Shown here piece after piece: positions 34,879 to 42,407 of a DNA stretch of 42,484 nucleotides. The notes under the pieces were generated by a model. That model was not told the DNA's origin. It did no database searches and saw only the letters and a list, made by a program, of their open reading frames with translations. The translations under genes were made by a program, and so were the position numbers. Location of the stretch: the NCBI GenBank assembly GCA_903904755.1, contig CAIVDV010000074.1, positions 1 to 42,484 of the forward strand, in the 5' to 3' direction. The stretch is from an uncultured Acidobacteriaceae bacterium. Lineage in GTDB: Bacteria; Acidobacteriota; Terriglobia; Terriglobales; Acidobacteriaceae. Numbering within the stretch: the first letter of the stretch is position 1; each line of letters begins with the position of its first letter.

Positions 34879-35610
34879 ATGGAGACGTCCGGTATGCTGC
34901 ACGCCCCACCCCCTCCTCCTCCATTCGACCTTGCATCCTTCCTGGCAAATGCCGGGCTGGGGCGTCGTATCGTGCGCCTCAAGGCGAAGGAAGCTCTCTT
35001 CTCGCAGGGCGACCCATCGGACTCCGTTTTCTATCTGCAAAAGGGACGCGTCCGCATCACAGTTGTTTCCTCAGCCGGGAAGGAAGCTACCATCTCCCTG
35101 GTCAACGTCGGCGAATTCGTCGGTGAGGCCGCGCTCGCCGCATCTCCCGGCCTGCGACTTTCCAGCGCCACCGCCATCACTGCTTGCAGCGTCTTGAAGA
35201 TTTCACGCAATGAAATGATTCGCGTCATGCACTCTGAGAGTGACTTCGCCGAGATGTTCATGAAGTTCCTCATCGCCCGCGGCATGAGAACCCAGGCCGA
35301 CCTCGTCGACCAGCTCTTCAACTCCAGTGAAAAGCGCCTGGCGCGTATCCTGCTCCTTATGGCCGAATTCGGGCTTTCCGATAACCCTCATGTCGTCATT
35401 CCAAAAATCTCCCAGGAGACACTCGCCGAGATGATCGGCACTACCCGCTCGCGCGTCAGCTTCTTCATGAATCGCTTCCGCAAAATGGGCTTCATCGACT
35501 ACAACGGCCGCATCCACGTCCACAAGTCCCTGCTCAACGTTGTCCTCCACGACTGTTTTCCCGACGACGAGTCCAATCGCCCTCAAATTCAGGAAGTCCC
35601 ACCGGAATAG
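34879..35610 (+). CDS. Crp/Fnr-family transcriptional regulator (copy 1)
   Basis: The 243-residue protein has a cyclic-nucleotide-binding-fold sensor (about 25-140, with EALFSQGDPSDSVFYLQKGRVRITV and GEFVGEAAL), a long dimer helix and a C-terminal winged helix (about 170-220, with SQETLAEMIGTTRSRVSFF). The phosphate-binding Arg/Ser of true CRP is not obvious and there is no N-terminal Cys cluster of FNR, so the signal is unknown. The block ADLVDQLFNSSEKRLARILLL and the recognition helix are nearly identical to the second copy at 41567-42334. An internal ATG at 34894 has GGAG at better spacing and may be the real start. A Pro-run (PPPPPP) follows the start. A stand-alone receiver gene follows on the same strand. 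Confidence 0.9.
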   Translation: METSGMLHAPPPPPPFDLASFLANAGLGRRIVRLKAKEALFSQGDPSDSVFYLQKGRVRITVVSSAGKEATISLVNVGEFVGEAALAASPGLRLSSATAITACSVLKISRNEMIRVMHSESDFAEMFMKFLIARGMRTQADLVDQLFNSSEKRLARILLLMAEFGLSDNPHVVIPKISQETLAEMIGTTRSRVSFFMNRFRKMGFIDYNGRIHVHKSLLNVVLHDCFPDDESNRPQIQEVPPE

Positions 35611-35724
35611 CGCCGGGCATCGCCACACTCTCCAGCCCCTCGTGCAAAACGGAACAGCGTAGCCGCTCAGTTGCTGCCACAATCGCCTCTACTCTCTGGC
35701 ACCTGTCCCTGCGCGAGGTATCCG

Positions 35725-36150
35725 ATGATCGCTCTGGCAAAAAGCCTTCTCATTGTGGACGACGAACCCGCCATTCGCACGTCCATGTCACTCCTGTTGC
35801 GCGAGTTCGGATTTCACGTCCGCACCTCTTCCGATGGAGTCGCGGCCCTCACCGCCATCGAGAACCAGTTGCCGGACATCATCCTCTCTGACCTGAACAT
35901 GCCCGGTATGTCGGGCTTCGAATTCCTCTCCATCGTGCACGCCTCCTATCGGTCGATCCGCGTCATTGCAATGAGCGGGGCCTTTCACGGCGATGAAGTT
36001 CCATCCGGAGTCCCCGCAGACGCCTTCTATCCCAAGGGAAGCGGCATCGCCTGTTTGCTCGGAATGCTCGGTGTCTCCCCAGCGCGCAACATCGCCGGCA
36101 GAAGCGAATCATCCAGTGCGGTCCACATCAGGAATCAGGCCGACGCATAG
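35725..36150 (+). CDS. Stand-alone response-regulator receiver protein
   Basis: This 141-residue protein is a receiver domain with a short tail. Asp12/Asp13 form the acidic pocket, Asp56 in IILSDLNMPGMSG is the phospho-acceptor, Ser84 is the switch residue and Lys104 in FYPKG is the conserved Lys. There is no output domain, so signalling would be through protein contact. The ATG at 35725 begins the fold (MIALAKSLLIVDDEP), with GAGG about 8 bases upstream. It lies 114 bases after the Crp/Fnr gene on the same strand and may share its transcript. No histidine kinase is nearby. Confidence 0.88.
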   Translation: MIALAKSLLIVDDEPAIRTSMSLLLREFGFHVRTSSDGVAALTAIENQLPDIILSDLNMPGMSGFEFLSIVHASYRSIRVIAMSGAFHGDEVPSGVPADAFYPKGSGIACLLGMLGVSPARNIAGRSESSSAVHIRNQADA

Positions 36151-36286
36151 AGCCTCCCCGCGGGCAATCGCTTCCTCCTCGCTCCATCCGCTTCAGGCGC
36201 CCATTCTATCCGCAGGGGCAACCGCGGCAGCACCCCGCCGCGCCACATCCCACACCACACCCAATCGGCTGCAAATCAGGAGAATC

Positions 36287-36460
36287 ATGAAATCACAACG
36301 CAGCACCAGAATCTCCCTCCTCGTTCTTGTCATCTCGGCATCGCTCCTCTCCGGCTGGAAATCCAAACAGAAAGCTCCTGATGCCCGCAGCCAGCAGGTT
36401 GAGCAGAAGCATCAGCAGCAGACTCAGCAGTTGCAGCAGAAGCACACCGCACAGCAATAG
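36287..36460 (+). CDS. Small Gln-rich exported protein, probably a damaged lipoprotein
   Basis: This 57-residue frame has a clear ribosome site (AGGAG at 36278-36282) and a signal-like start (MKSQRSTRISLLVLVISASL). It is followed by LLSGWKSKQ and a Gln/Lys/His-rich tail. LLSG would be a perfect lipobox if the next residue were Cys; TGG (Trp) differs from TGC by one base. The frame ends at TAG (36458-36460) but continues in phase for 19 more codons of the same Gln/Pro character (starting EMQAHQPQARPATT) to TAA at 36520; CAG to TAG would explain the stop. I infer a former lipoprotein of about 77 residues carrying two lesions, unless Trp and the short form are natural. Function unknown. Confidence 0.55.
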   Translation: MKSQRSTRISLLVLVISASLLSGWKSKQKAPDARSQQVEQKHQQQTQQLQQKHTAQQ

Positions 36461-36539
36461 GAGATGCAGGCTCATCAGCCCCAGGCTCGCCCGGCCACCA
36501 CGCCGCAGAAGCCCAGGTAACTTCAACCTGCAACACATC

Positions 36540-36578
36540 GCAGCGGCCCGGTTTGTTCAACCAGGCCGCTGCATTTTT
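36540..36578 (+). terminator. Intrinsic terminator after small Gln-rich gene
   Basis: GCAGCGGCC pairs with GGCCGCTGC; inside, GGTT pairs with AACC around a TGTTC loop, with one C-A mismatch. ATTTTT follows directly. It lies 20 bases past the TAA at 36520. Confidence 0.85.
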
Positions 36579-36608
36579 CTGTTCGCCTCTGCCCGCTCTC
36601 CGCTCAAC

Positions 36609-36866
36609 TCATCCTGCTTTGGATGCTGCGGCTTGCATCGCGCTCCGCTCGTTGTCTTCGGCCTTGCGCTCGTTGCAAATCTTCCGGTATCCCAGCAGCA
36701 ATCCGCCCGCCAGCAATATGCCCACTGTCCACAGTACGGGCCCATACCACCGAGCCAGCGTACCCGGCCTCATCTGCATCGCCGTGCGTCCGTACGCCGC
36801 GCCGAGCCACGCCACCAGCGCATAGCGAACAATGCGATCCGCGTGGGAAATGGTAACGCACTGCAT
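36609..36866 (-). pseudogene. C-terminal remnant of a DedA/VTT-type membrane protein
   Basis: The 85 codons from the ATG at 36866 read MQCVTISHADRIVRYALVAW, then LGAAYGRTA, PVLWTVGILLAGGLLLGYRK and a charged tail. An Arg-rich helix (RIVRYALVAWLGAAYGR) followed by a last membrane helix is the usual end of DedA/SNARE-associated (VTT) proteins, which are normally about 200 residues and act in lipid scrambling or undecaprenyl-phosphate recycling. The N-terminal two thirds are not found upstream in any frame that I can read. It is most likely a truncated relic; a free-standing small membrane protein is the alternative. Confidence 0.45.
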
Positions 36867-37492
36867 TGGATGTGCGTCTCGCACGCGCCTGCGTGAATCG
36901 CGCAATCATCTTTCGGGGCGGGAGTAATTTCTGCAATCGGTGGCATCATGCCCCCTTCTCAATGACGGTTCCGGAGCGCGAAATAATGCGGGTGGCTGCG
37001 CCGCTACGCTGCCCTTCGCCAACCTGCGAGCCCTGTTGCTAAATCAAGCCAGGGACAACCGCTTCCTCGTCCCCTGAAGTCTCTTCCGGCTTGAGGGAAT
37101 CATCCCCACCTGCGCCTTCCAGACAGTGTTCCCCAAAGTAGTCCTGTTGAAACTCGGCCTCAGCATCCGTCCACTCCACTCCACGCCAGCCTCTGCAACT
37201 GGCGTGTCCCTGGTCGATATCTCCGCCGGCTCAGGAACGGCGGCATTTCGCTTCCATACACCTGGATTGCGAGCAATCATCTTCCCCCCGTGCTGTTGGC
37301 TAAAAGTGAAAATGCAGCCCAATCATGAAGGTTTCTTCATGTCCACGATTTGGCGGATGCGTCTCCCACATCGGCGGGGAGGAGACGAAAGAATGCTGTT
37401 GGGCGATGGTCGTCTTCCATTTGCAAAGGCATCGCTGTGACTGCCCCAGCGACGAAGAAGTCACTGTCTTTCAACCGCGTGATGGTTGAACC
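36867..37492. other. 626-base region without a recognisable gene
   Basis: Frames of up to about 100 codons exist on both strands (for example 37126-37440 plus and 37044-37322 minus), but they overlap each other, have no family motif and no convincing ribosome site. With gene relics on its left side, the stretch looks like eroded coding DNA. A small hairpin (TTCAACC/GGTTGAA, 37470-37490) directly follows the stop of the small membrane gene at 37493 and could be its weak terminator on the minus strand. Confidence 0.45.
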
Positions 37493-37684
37493 TCAACGAC
37501 CCACGTGAATGTTCGAAAGATGGCTGAAAAGCCCAAAGAGATTGCCCAGCCACAGGACCAGCAGAATGACCACAAGTCCATTCAGAATCGACTTCACGGT
37601 TCCTTGCATGGGGATAAAGCGGTTCACCAGCCACAGGACCACTCCAACAGCGACAATCGTGATAATGACAGTTGTAAGCGGCAT
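37493..37684 (-). CDS. Thivi_2564-type 63-aa membrane protein
   Basis: The 63-residue protein MPLTTVIITIVAVGVVLWLV, then NRFIPMQGTVKSILNGLVV, then a second hydrophobic helix, matches the Thivi_2564 family of small two-helix inner-membrane proteins. The NRFIPMQGTVKxILN loop is the family mark. Function is unknown; relatives often sit with general-stress genes. AGGAG lies 8 bases before the ATG at 37684, which decides the start over the longer upstream frame. It lies downstream of the Mla-type operon on the same strand with a 227-base gap. Confidence 0.85.
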   Translation of the reverse strand: MPLTTVIITIVAVGVVLWLVNRFIPMQGTVKSILNGLVVILLVLWLGNLFGLFSHLSNIHVGR

Positions 37685-37911
37685 ATCTTTTTCTCCTGAA
37701 TCTCTGGCAAAGAGGGTTGGTTGTGGTTCCGGTCTTTCTCCCAACCCGCTGCTGTTGCCGGCGGCGAAGAGAAACCTTGTGGTTTGAGCATGGCAGGACC
37801 GCAGTGAAAATGTTGTTCAACTTTGCTCGAAACGGTAGCCCGCAGCGAAGTCCACAGCAAGCATCATTCCACGCAGCCTGCGCGCCGATATACTGCGGCG
37901 CTATCGCTTCG

Positions 37912-39105
37912 TCACCGCTGCAATGGCTTCACTTCCCCTGCTGCAGGAACTTTCTGTGCAGGCAGTGCTTCCGTATCCGGGGCGGTGGGTTCTCTCTTCT
38001 CCGCCGCTGCCTTCGTCCCCATCGGATACACCAGGATCTGCACCTGTCCCGCTCCGGGTAAATCATTGCCACTCGCAGACTTGCCCACTCCCATCGTCTT
38101 CAGTTGTCGGTCGTCAAACCCGAAATTCTTCACCAGCGAATCACGAATCTCCACTGCCTGCGCCTGTGTCAGCACCAGGTCCTTGTCGCTGTCGCCCTCC
38201 ATCCCGGCCGACACGCGAATCACAGCCATTCCAAACGGCGCTGATACCAGAAACTGCCCCGCCTCGTTCAACACTTTTTCGTTCCTCAGCTTCACCGTAT
38301 CCCCACCGGCAAACACCTGGCTCACGGCATAGGTGAAGGTCTTGGCAGGCGCTTCAGCCGGCAACGCCTCCACTGCATTCGCGGTCAGCGTTTCACTGTC
38401 CTCATAGCCACGCTTCTTGAAGAAACCGCTCAGCAGGAAGTTGTGTTTCATCGCCTCCATATTCTCCCGGAAACTCGTCACCCCAATCTGTGCCGATGCT
38501 ACTGTCGCCTTCAGGCCCGCTGTGGAATCCGTCAGGTTGTTATACAGTTGCCGGTCGTTCACCAGCGCTCCCACCGTTCCGGTTCCGGCATCGATCTTCG
38601 CGCTCAGCGAGTTCAGGTGTGCCGTGGCTTCCGTCGTATTCGCCAGCGCTTGTTTTCCGCTGTCCAGCAGGGTGCTTGCCTTCTTGAACAGGTCAGTCAC
38701 TTCCAGCGGCGGCAGACTCGCAATCGTCTCTCCGTCCCGAACCTCCGGCACTCCCTTCGATCCGAACGAAACCGCAAGATACTGGTTGCCCAGCACGCCC
38801 TCGGTCTCAATGGATGCAACAGAATCCTGCTTCACAATCTCATGCGTTGCATCCGTCAGCTCCATCACCACCGTCACCTTGTCGGTCGGCACGTGCGGCA
38901 GCTCAATGCGCAACACCGTACCGCTATGCACGCCGCCCACCTGCACATCCGCGCCGCTGGCAAGGCCCGCCACATTATCAAACTGCGCTCTCAGTTGATA
39001 CGTAGAACTGAAAAGGTAATGCTTGCTGCCGATGATGAACACACCCGCTGCCAGAATCCCGAGTGTTAAAACGATAAAGCCACCGAGCCGCGCTGCTCTC
39101 GACAT
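37912..39105 (-). CDS. mlaD: MlaD/MCE-domain protein with OmpA-like C-terminus
   Basis: The 397-residue protein has one N-terminal membrane anchor (about 8-27) and an MCE domain (about 38-115: YQLRAQFDNVAGLASGADVQVGGVHSGTV, then GNQYLAVSFGSKG). A helical stretch (about 130-225) follows, and then a C-terminal domain (about 255-375) that looks like the OmpA/MotB peptidoglycan-binding fold: VLTQAQAVEIRDSLVKNFGF, LKTMGVGKSASGNDLPGAGQVQILV. The usual Arg-Arg of the OmpA motif is replaced by Gly-Gln, so peptidoglycan binding is uncertain. MCE proteins carry lipids between the membranes together with an MlaE/MlaF transporter, encoded directly upstream here. AGGAG precedes the ATG; the gap to the ATPase gene is 8 bases. 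The tail after the domain is Pro/Glu/Ala-rich. Confidence 0.87.
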   Translation of the reverse strand: MSRAARLGGFIVLTLGILAAGVFIIGSKHYLFSSTYQLRAQFDNVAGLASGADVQVGGVHSGTVLRIELPHVPTDKVTVVMELTDATHEIVKQDSVASIETEGVLGNQYLAVSFGSKGVPEVRDGETIASLPPLEVTDLFKKASTLLDSGKQALANTTEATAHLNSLSAKIDAGTGTVGALVNDRQLYNNLTDSTAGLKATVASAQIGVTSFRENMEAMKHNFLLSGFFKKRGYEDSETLTANAVEALPAEAPAKTFTYAVSQVFAGGDTVKLRNEKVLNEAGQFLVSAPFGMAVIRVSAGMEGDSDKDLVLTQAQAVEIRDSLVKNFGFDDRQLKTMGVGKSASGNDLPGAGQVQILVYPMGTKAAAEKREPTAPDTEALPAQKVPAAGEVKPLQR

Positions 39106-39113
39106 ATGCTCTC

Positions 39114-39896
39114 CTACGACTGCTTTAGAAACAGCCTTACAAAATCGTTGTCCGACCGTTTCAGGTCATCAAAGGTTCCTTCAATTACAACGTGGCCCTT
39201 GTCCAACAGGACCAGTCTGTCTGCAATCGTCTTCGCACTGTGCATATCATGCGTCACCACAATCGACGACATATGTCGCTCTTCCTTCAGCTTCAGCACC
39301 AGATCATCAATCTCGCCGGAACCAATCGGGTCCAGGCCGGCAGTAGGTTCATCCAGCAGCAGAATCTCGGGGTTCAGCGCCAACGCACGCGCCAGCCCCA
39401 CCCGCTTCTGCATGCCACCGGAAAGCTCCGATGGCATCTTCTTCAAACTCCCCTCAATGCCCACTTCAGCCAGTAAAGTATTCACGCGCTCGCTGCGCTC
39501 TGCAGCTGTCATACCTTTCCGGTGGTGATCCAGCGGAAACGCAACATTGTCCTCTACCGTCAGCGAGTCATACAATGCAGCGTGTTGAAACAGAAATCCT
39601 GTTCGCTTGCGAATTTCGCCCAGTTCGTCGAGCGTAAGTCCGTTCAAGTCCTGGCCCAGAATGCGAACACTCCCTGCGTCCGGCTTCTGCAGGCCAATCA
39701 CCATCCGCAGCAGCACGCTCTTGCCGGTTCCGCTGCGACCCAGCACTGCCAGCGTCTTCCCACTGGCCACACTCAGGCTCACCCCATCCAACACGCGGTG
39801 CGTTCCAAACGACTGATGCACCTGGTCAATCGCAACAGCCAGGCTCGTCACAGGTTCGGTTTTCTTGCTCTCCTGCATTGCCCCGGGCGCGGTCAT
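39114..39896 (-). CDS. mlaF: ABC transporter ATPase, MlaF type
   Basis: The 260-residue protein is a complete nucleotide-binding subunit. Walker A is GRSGTGKS, the Q-loop region is GFLFQHAALYDSLTVEDNVAFPL, the signature is LSGGMQKRVGLARALAL, Walker B is ILLLDEPTAGLDP and the switch is VVTHDM. GFLFQxAALYDSLTVxENVAFPL is typical of the MlaF/Ttg2A branch. It powers lipid movement by the MlaE-type permease. The ATG at 39896 overlaps the permease stop by four bases (ATGA), so the two are translationally coupled. A longer open frame upstream runs antiparallel to nothing useful and overlaps the permease gene; it is not the real start. Confidence 0.93.
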   Translation of the reverse strand: MTAPGAMQESKKTEPVTSLAVAIDQVHQSFGTHRVLDGVSLSVASGKTLAVLGRSGTGKSVLLRMVIGLQKPDAGSVRILGQDLNGLTLDELGEIRKRTGFLFQHAALYDSLTVEDNVAFPLDHHRKGMTAAERSERVNTLLAEVGIEGSLKKMPSELSGGMQKRVGLARALALNPEILLLDEPTAGLDPIGSGEIDDLVLKLKEERHMSSIVVTHDMHSAKTIADRLVLLDKGHVVIEGTFDDLKRSDNDFVRLFLKQS

Positions 39897-40735
39897 GGGA
39901 ACACCGCGAGAATGAACTTCACCAGGACCACGTCCGCCAGAATCACAAACAGCGAACCCAGGACCACGGAGTTCGTCGCGGCACGTCCTACACCCGCAGC
40001 ACCGCCGTGTGTCCGCATCCCATGGAAGCAGGCAATCAACCCGATAATCAGCCCATACACAGCAGTTTTGAATGTCGGCGGAAGAAAAGCATTCAGCGTC
40101 GCACCATAAAAGCCGTCGTTGATGAACTGATGAAACGACAACGGCTCTACCATCGCCTGTGTCGCCCATCCGGTCAGCAGCGCCGAGGCATCTGCCGCAA
40201 GAGTCAGCAACGGCAGCATCACAATGCACGCCAGAATCCGGGGTGCCGCGAGCAACCGGTACGGATTCACAGCAGAGACTTCAATCGCGTCAATCTGCTC
40301 CGTAACCTTCATTGACGCCAGTTCTGCGCCTATCCCGGCACCAACCCGCCCAGACACCACGAGCCCGGTAATGATCGGTCCCATAATCTCAATCACCGAG
40401 TAAACCAGCGTTGCCGGGAACAGCGATTTCGCACCAAAATGCGCGAGGCTGTAACGAGCCTCAAGGGACACCACAACACCAATCGCAGCCCCGGCCATCA
40501 CCACCAGCGAAAGCGACCGCGCACCCACCTCGTCCATCTGGCGAATCAACTCGCGCCATTCATATGGCGGCGTCACACCCGCTTGCACAACCTGCCAGAA
40601 AAAGCTGCCCAAATTTCCAAACCACTCCAGCGCAATCATGATGGGCCGCAGCGGCGACACGCTCGCAGTTGCAGCGGGCTTCCCTGCGCTTGCTGGTGTG
40701 ATTCCAGTCGATTCTGTTACAGTTGCGCCGATCAT
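39893..40735 (-). CDS. mlaE: ABC transporter permease, MlaE type
   Basis: The 280-residue protein has about five to six membrane helices. It carries the MlaE signature ALVVSGRVGAGIGAELASMKVTEQIDAIEVSAVNP (here GLVVSGRVGAGIGAEL...) and the following PRILACIVMLPLLT. A short N-terminal Ala/Thr/Pro-rich stretch precedes the first helix. It forms the membrane part of the Mla lipid transport complex with the MlaF ATPase and the MCE protein. The ATG at 40735 overlaps the stop of the upstream exported protein by four bases; the stop overlaps the ATPase start by four bases. This four-gene chain points to one transcript. Confidence 0.93.
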   Translation of the reverse strand: MIGATVTESTGITPASAGKPAATASVSPLRPIMIALEWFGNLGSFFWQVVQAGVTPPYEWRELIRQMDEVGARSLSLVVMAGAAIGVVVSLEARYSLAHFGAKSLFPATLVYSVIEIMGPIITGLVVSGRVGAGIGAELASMKVTEQIDAIEVSAVNPYRLLAAPRILACIVMLPLLTLAADASALLTGWATQAMVEPLSFHQFINDGFYGATLNAFLPPTFKTAVYGLIIGLIACFHGMRTHGGAAGVGRAATNSVVLGSLFVILADVVLVKFILAVFP

Positions 40736-41490
40736 TCGTCCAGTCCTGACCCGGCAGCACCATGGCGATTATCAAAGTGCCACCGATGCATCCACGAGTG
40801 AACCCGTACCGGGCGAAACTCCAGAAGAACATTGGATCCCGCATCGCTCAGCAGGCTGTAGCTCCCCATCCGTAGCGCATCCATCGCTCCATATCGCCGC
40901 GGGTACCATCCGAAGACAGCAGTCATCGACCCTGCATACGGAGATGCCAGGGCCGAAAACGAAAAGGTGGCCCGCCGACTGCCAAGGTGCCTTGATGTCA
41001 GAGTCGATACCAGAGCATGGCCCACACGCGGAAAGAACCCTGTGCATTGGCAGCGGTAATACATCGTGTCTTCCCGTAGCGTCTCTGCCAGGGCATAATG
41101 CACGGTTGTACTCACAGCGTTCGTGCCATAGTCTGACCCGAGTCGCTTCGTGTAACCACTCATACCCTGCCTCCACTCCGGCGGTGAGTTCGTGGCCTGA
41201 TCCAGGCCTGCCTTTAACAGGGAAGTGGCGAGCGGATACGGACCGAAGGCGTTGTACAAATAGTTGTGAAACATAAGGGTCTGGGATGGTCGAGGCACCG
41301 CGAACACGGTCACCGGAACAACGACGGCAGGAGCATCTACCGCATCCTGCGCGCTTGTCGCCGGCTCTTGCCCCAGTGCTCCGGCCCGACAGGTTGCGAG
41401 CACTACCAGCACCAGGCACGCGAATCGAAATTGTGCGTTGCGTCTTGTCGTCACAGAATCCCAATCTCCCCCAGCCATCCGGTGGAGCAC
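40732..41490 (-). CDS. Exported conserved protein at head of Mla operon
   Basis: The 252-residue protein has a signal-like hydrophobic stretch (FRFACLVLVVLATCRAGALG) and then an Ala/Val-rich linker. The main domain contains FHNYLYNAFGPYPLATSLLKAGLDQATNSPPEWRQG, HYALAETLREDTMYYRCQCTGFFPRVGHALVSTL and APYAGSMTAVFGWYPRRYGAMDAL. I associate this type with Acidobacteria but know no function. The pattern of short Gly/aromatic strands would fit an envelope or outer-membrane location. The start is either GTG at 41490 or ATG at 41478; neither has a strong ribosome site. Coupling with mlaE by a 4-base overlap suggests that it works with lipid transport, perhaps at the outer membrane. Confidence 0.72.
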   Translation of the reverse strand: MLHRMAGGDWDSVTTRRNAQFRFACLVLVVLATCRAGALGQEPATSAQDAVDAPAVVVPVTVFAVPRPSQTLMFHNYLYNAFGPYPLATSLLKAGLDQATNSPPEWRQGMSGYTKRLGSDYGTNAVSTTVHYALAETLREDTMYYRCQCTGFFPRVGHALVSTLTSRHLGSRRATFSFSALASPYAGSMTAVFGWYPRRYGAMDALRMGSYSLLSDAGSNVLLEFRPVRVHSWMHRWHFDNRHGAAGSGLDE

Positions 41491-41566
41491 ACAGCCTACA
41501 GTCGCACAATGTGGCTATCCTTCGATGGCCACATTTGCTCGCTCGAAATCAGCCAGCATCAAGGAC

Positions 41567-42334
41567 TCAGGCGTGCAGAACCACATTCTTCAGCGAGCTC
41601 TTCACGCGCATTCCGGCGCTGTCATATTCCACATAGCCAAGCTCGCGAAAGCGATTCAGGAAGAAGCTGACCCGCGATCGTGTCGTGCCAATCATCTCGG
41701 CCAGTGTCTCCTGGCTGATCCGGGCAATGATTGCAGGCGATGTTGAATCCTCTCCTTGATTCGCCATCAGCAGCAACAGACGTGCCAGCCGCTTTTCACT
41801 GGAGTTGAACAACTGGTCCACCAGGTCAGCTTCCATGCGAATCTTCCGCGCCACCAGGTGAGCCATGAAGTGCTCCGTGAATCCCGCTTCGCGTTGCAGC
41901 AGCGACTGCATCACCTTGCGGTCTATCCGCACTACGGTGCTGCTGCCCAGGGAACTTGCCGAAGCAAGTCGCGACGGCTCGCCGGCAAGCGCCGATTCTC
42001 CAAAATAGCTGCCAGCGGGAAGGTGCGCAATCACGGCTTCTTTCCCGTTCTTCGACACGACTGTCAGCTTCACCTGTCCGCATTGAATGTAGTAGACCGA
42101 ATGCGACGTATCCCCTTGCAGAAATATCGAATCTCCAGGGAGATAGCTGTGGATTGTCTTGCCGACGATGTGGTTCTCAAGGAAGAGATCAAAGCTGAAG
42201 TCTGAACTGCGCTGTGGCGCAGGCTGGGCTTTCACGGGAGCCAGACGAAGGCGTGTTCTCGATGAATCGGAGGTTGCCCGGTTGCTCGGAAAGTTAAATC
42301 CAGAGGAGCGTAGCGTTGCAGAGTTCGTAGCCAT
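41567..42334 (-). CDS. Crp/Fnr-family transcriptional regulator (copy 2)
   Basis: The 255-residue protein has a Ser/Arg-rich N-terminus of about 50 residues, a cyclic-nucleotide-binding-type sensor (LPGDSIFLQGDTSHSVYYIQCGQVKLTVV, GSYFGESALAG), a dimer helix and a winged helix (SQETLAEMIGTTRSRVSFFLNRF). It is a paralogue of the 34879-35610 gene, near-identical in the dimer helix and recognition helix, so both may bind the same DNA site while sensing different signals. It lies 76 bases upstream of the exported protein/Mla operon on the same strand. No good ribosome site is seen before the ATG at 42334, and an IS3-type element begins only some 30 bases upstream, so its native promoter may be displaced. 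Confidence 0.88.
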   Translation of the reverse strand: MATNSATLRSSGFNFPSNRATSDSSRTRLRLAPVKAQPAPQRSSDFSFDLFLENHIVGKTIHSYLPGDSIFLQGDTSHSVYYIQCGQVKLTVVSKNGKEAVIAHLPAGSYFGESALAGEPSRLASASSLGSSTVVRIDRKVMQSLLQREAGFTEHFMAHLVARKIRMEADLVDQLFNSSEKRLARLLLLMANQGEDSTSPAIIARISQETLAEMIGTTRSRVSFFLNRFRELGYVEYDSAGMRVKSSLKNVVLHA

Positions 42335-42365
42335 GGAGGGAGCCTGGAGTGCCCGGCGACTTTTG

Positions 42366-42392
42366 TACCAGTGTCAATGAGACAAACTGGTA
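42366..42392. repeat. Inverted repeat at left end of IS element
   Basis: TACCAGT and ACTGGTA are perfect 7-base arms, and GTC/GAC pair inside around AATGA. They lie just before the transposase start. This may be part of the terminal inverted repeat or a hairpin that shields the transposase mRNA from outside transcription. The true IS boundary cannot be fixed without the right end. Confidence 0.45.
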
Positions 42393-42407
42393 TGAGAGGA
42401 GTCTGGA

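Noticed and set aside
37044-37440. Overlapping 92- and 104-codon frames on opposite strands
   Set aside because: No motifs, no ribosome site, mutually overlapping; treated as non-coding or eroded DNA.
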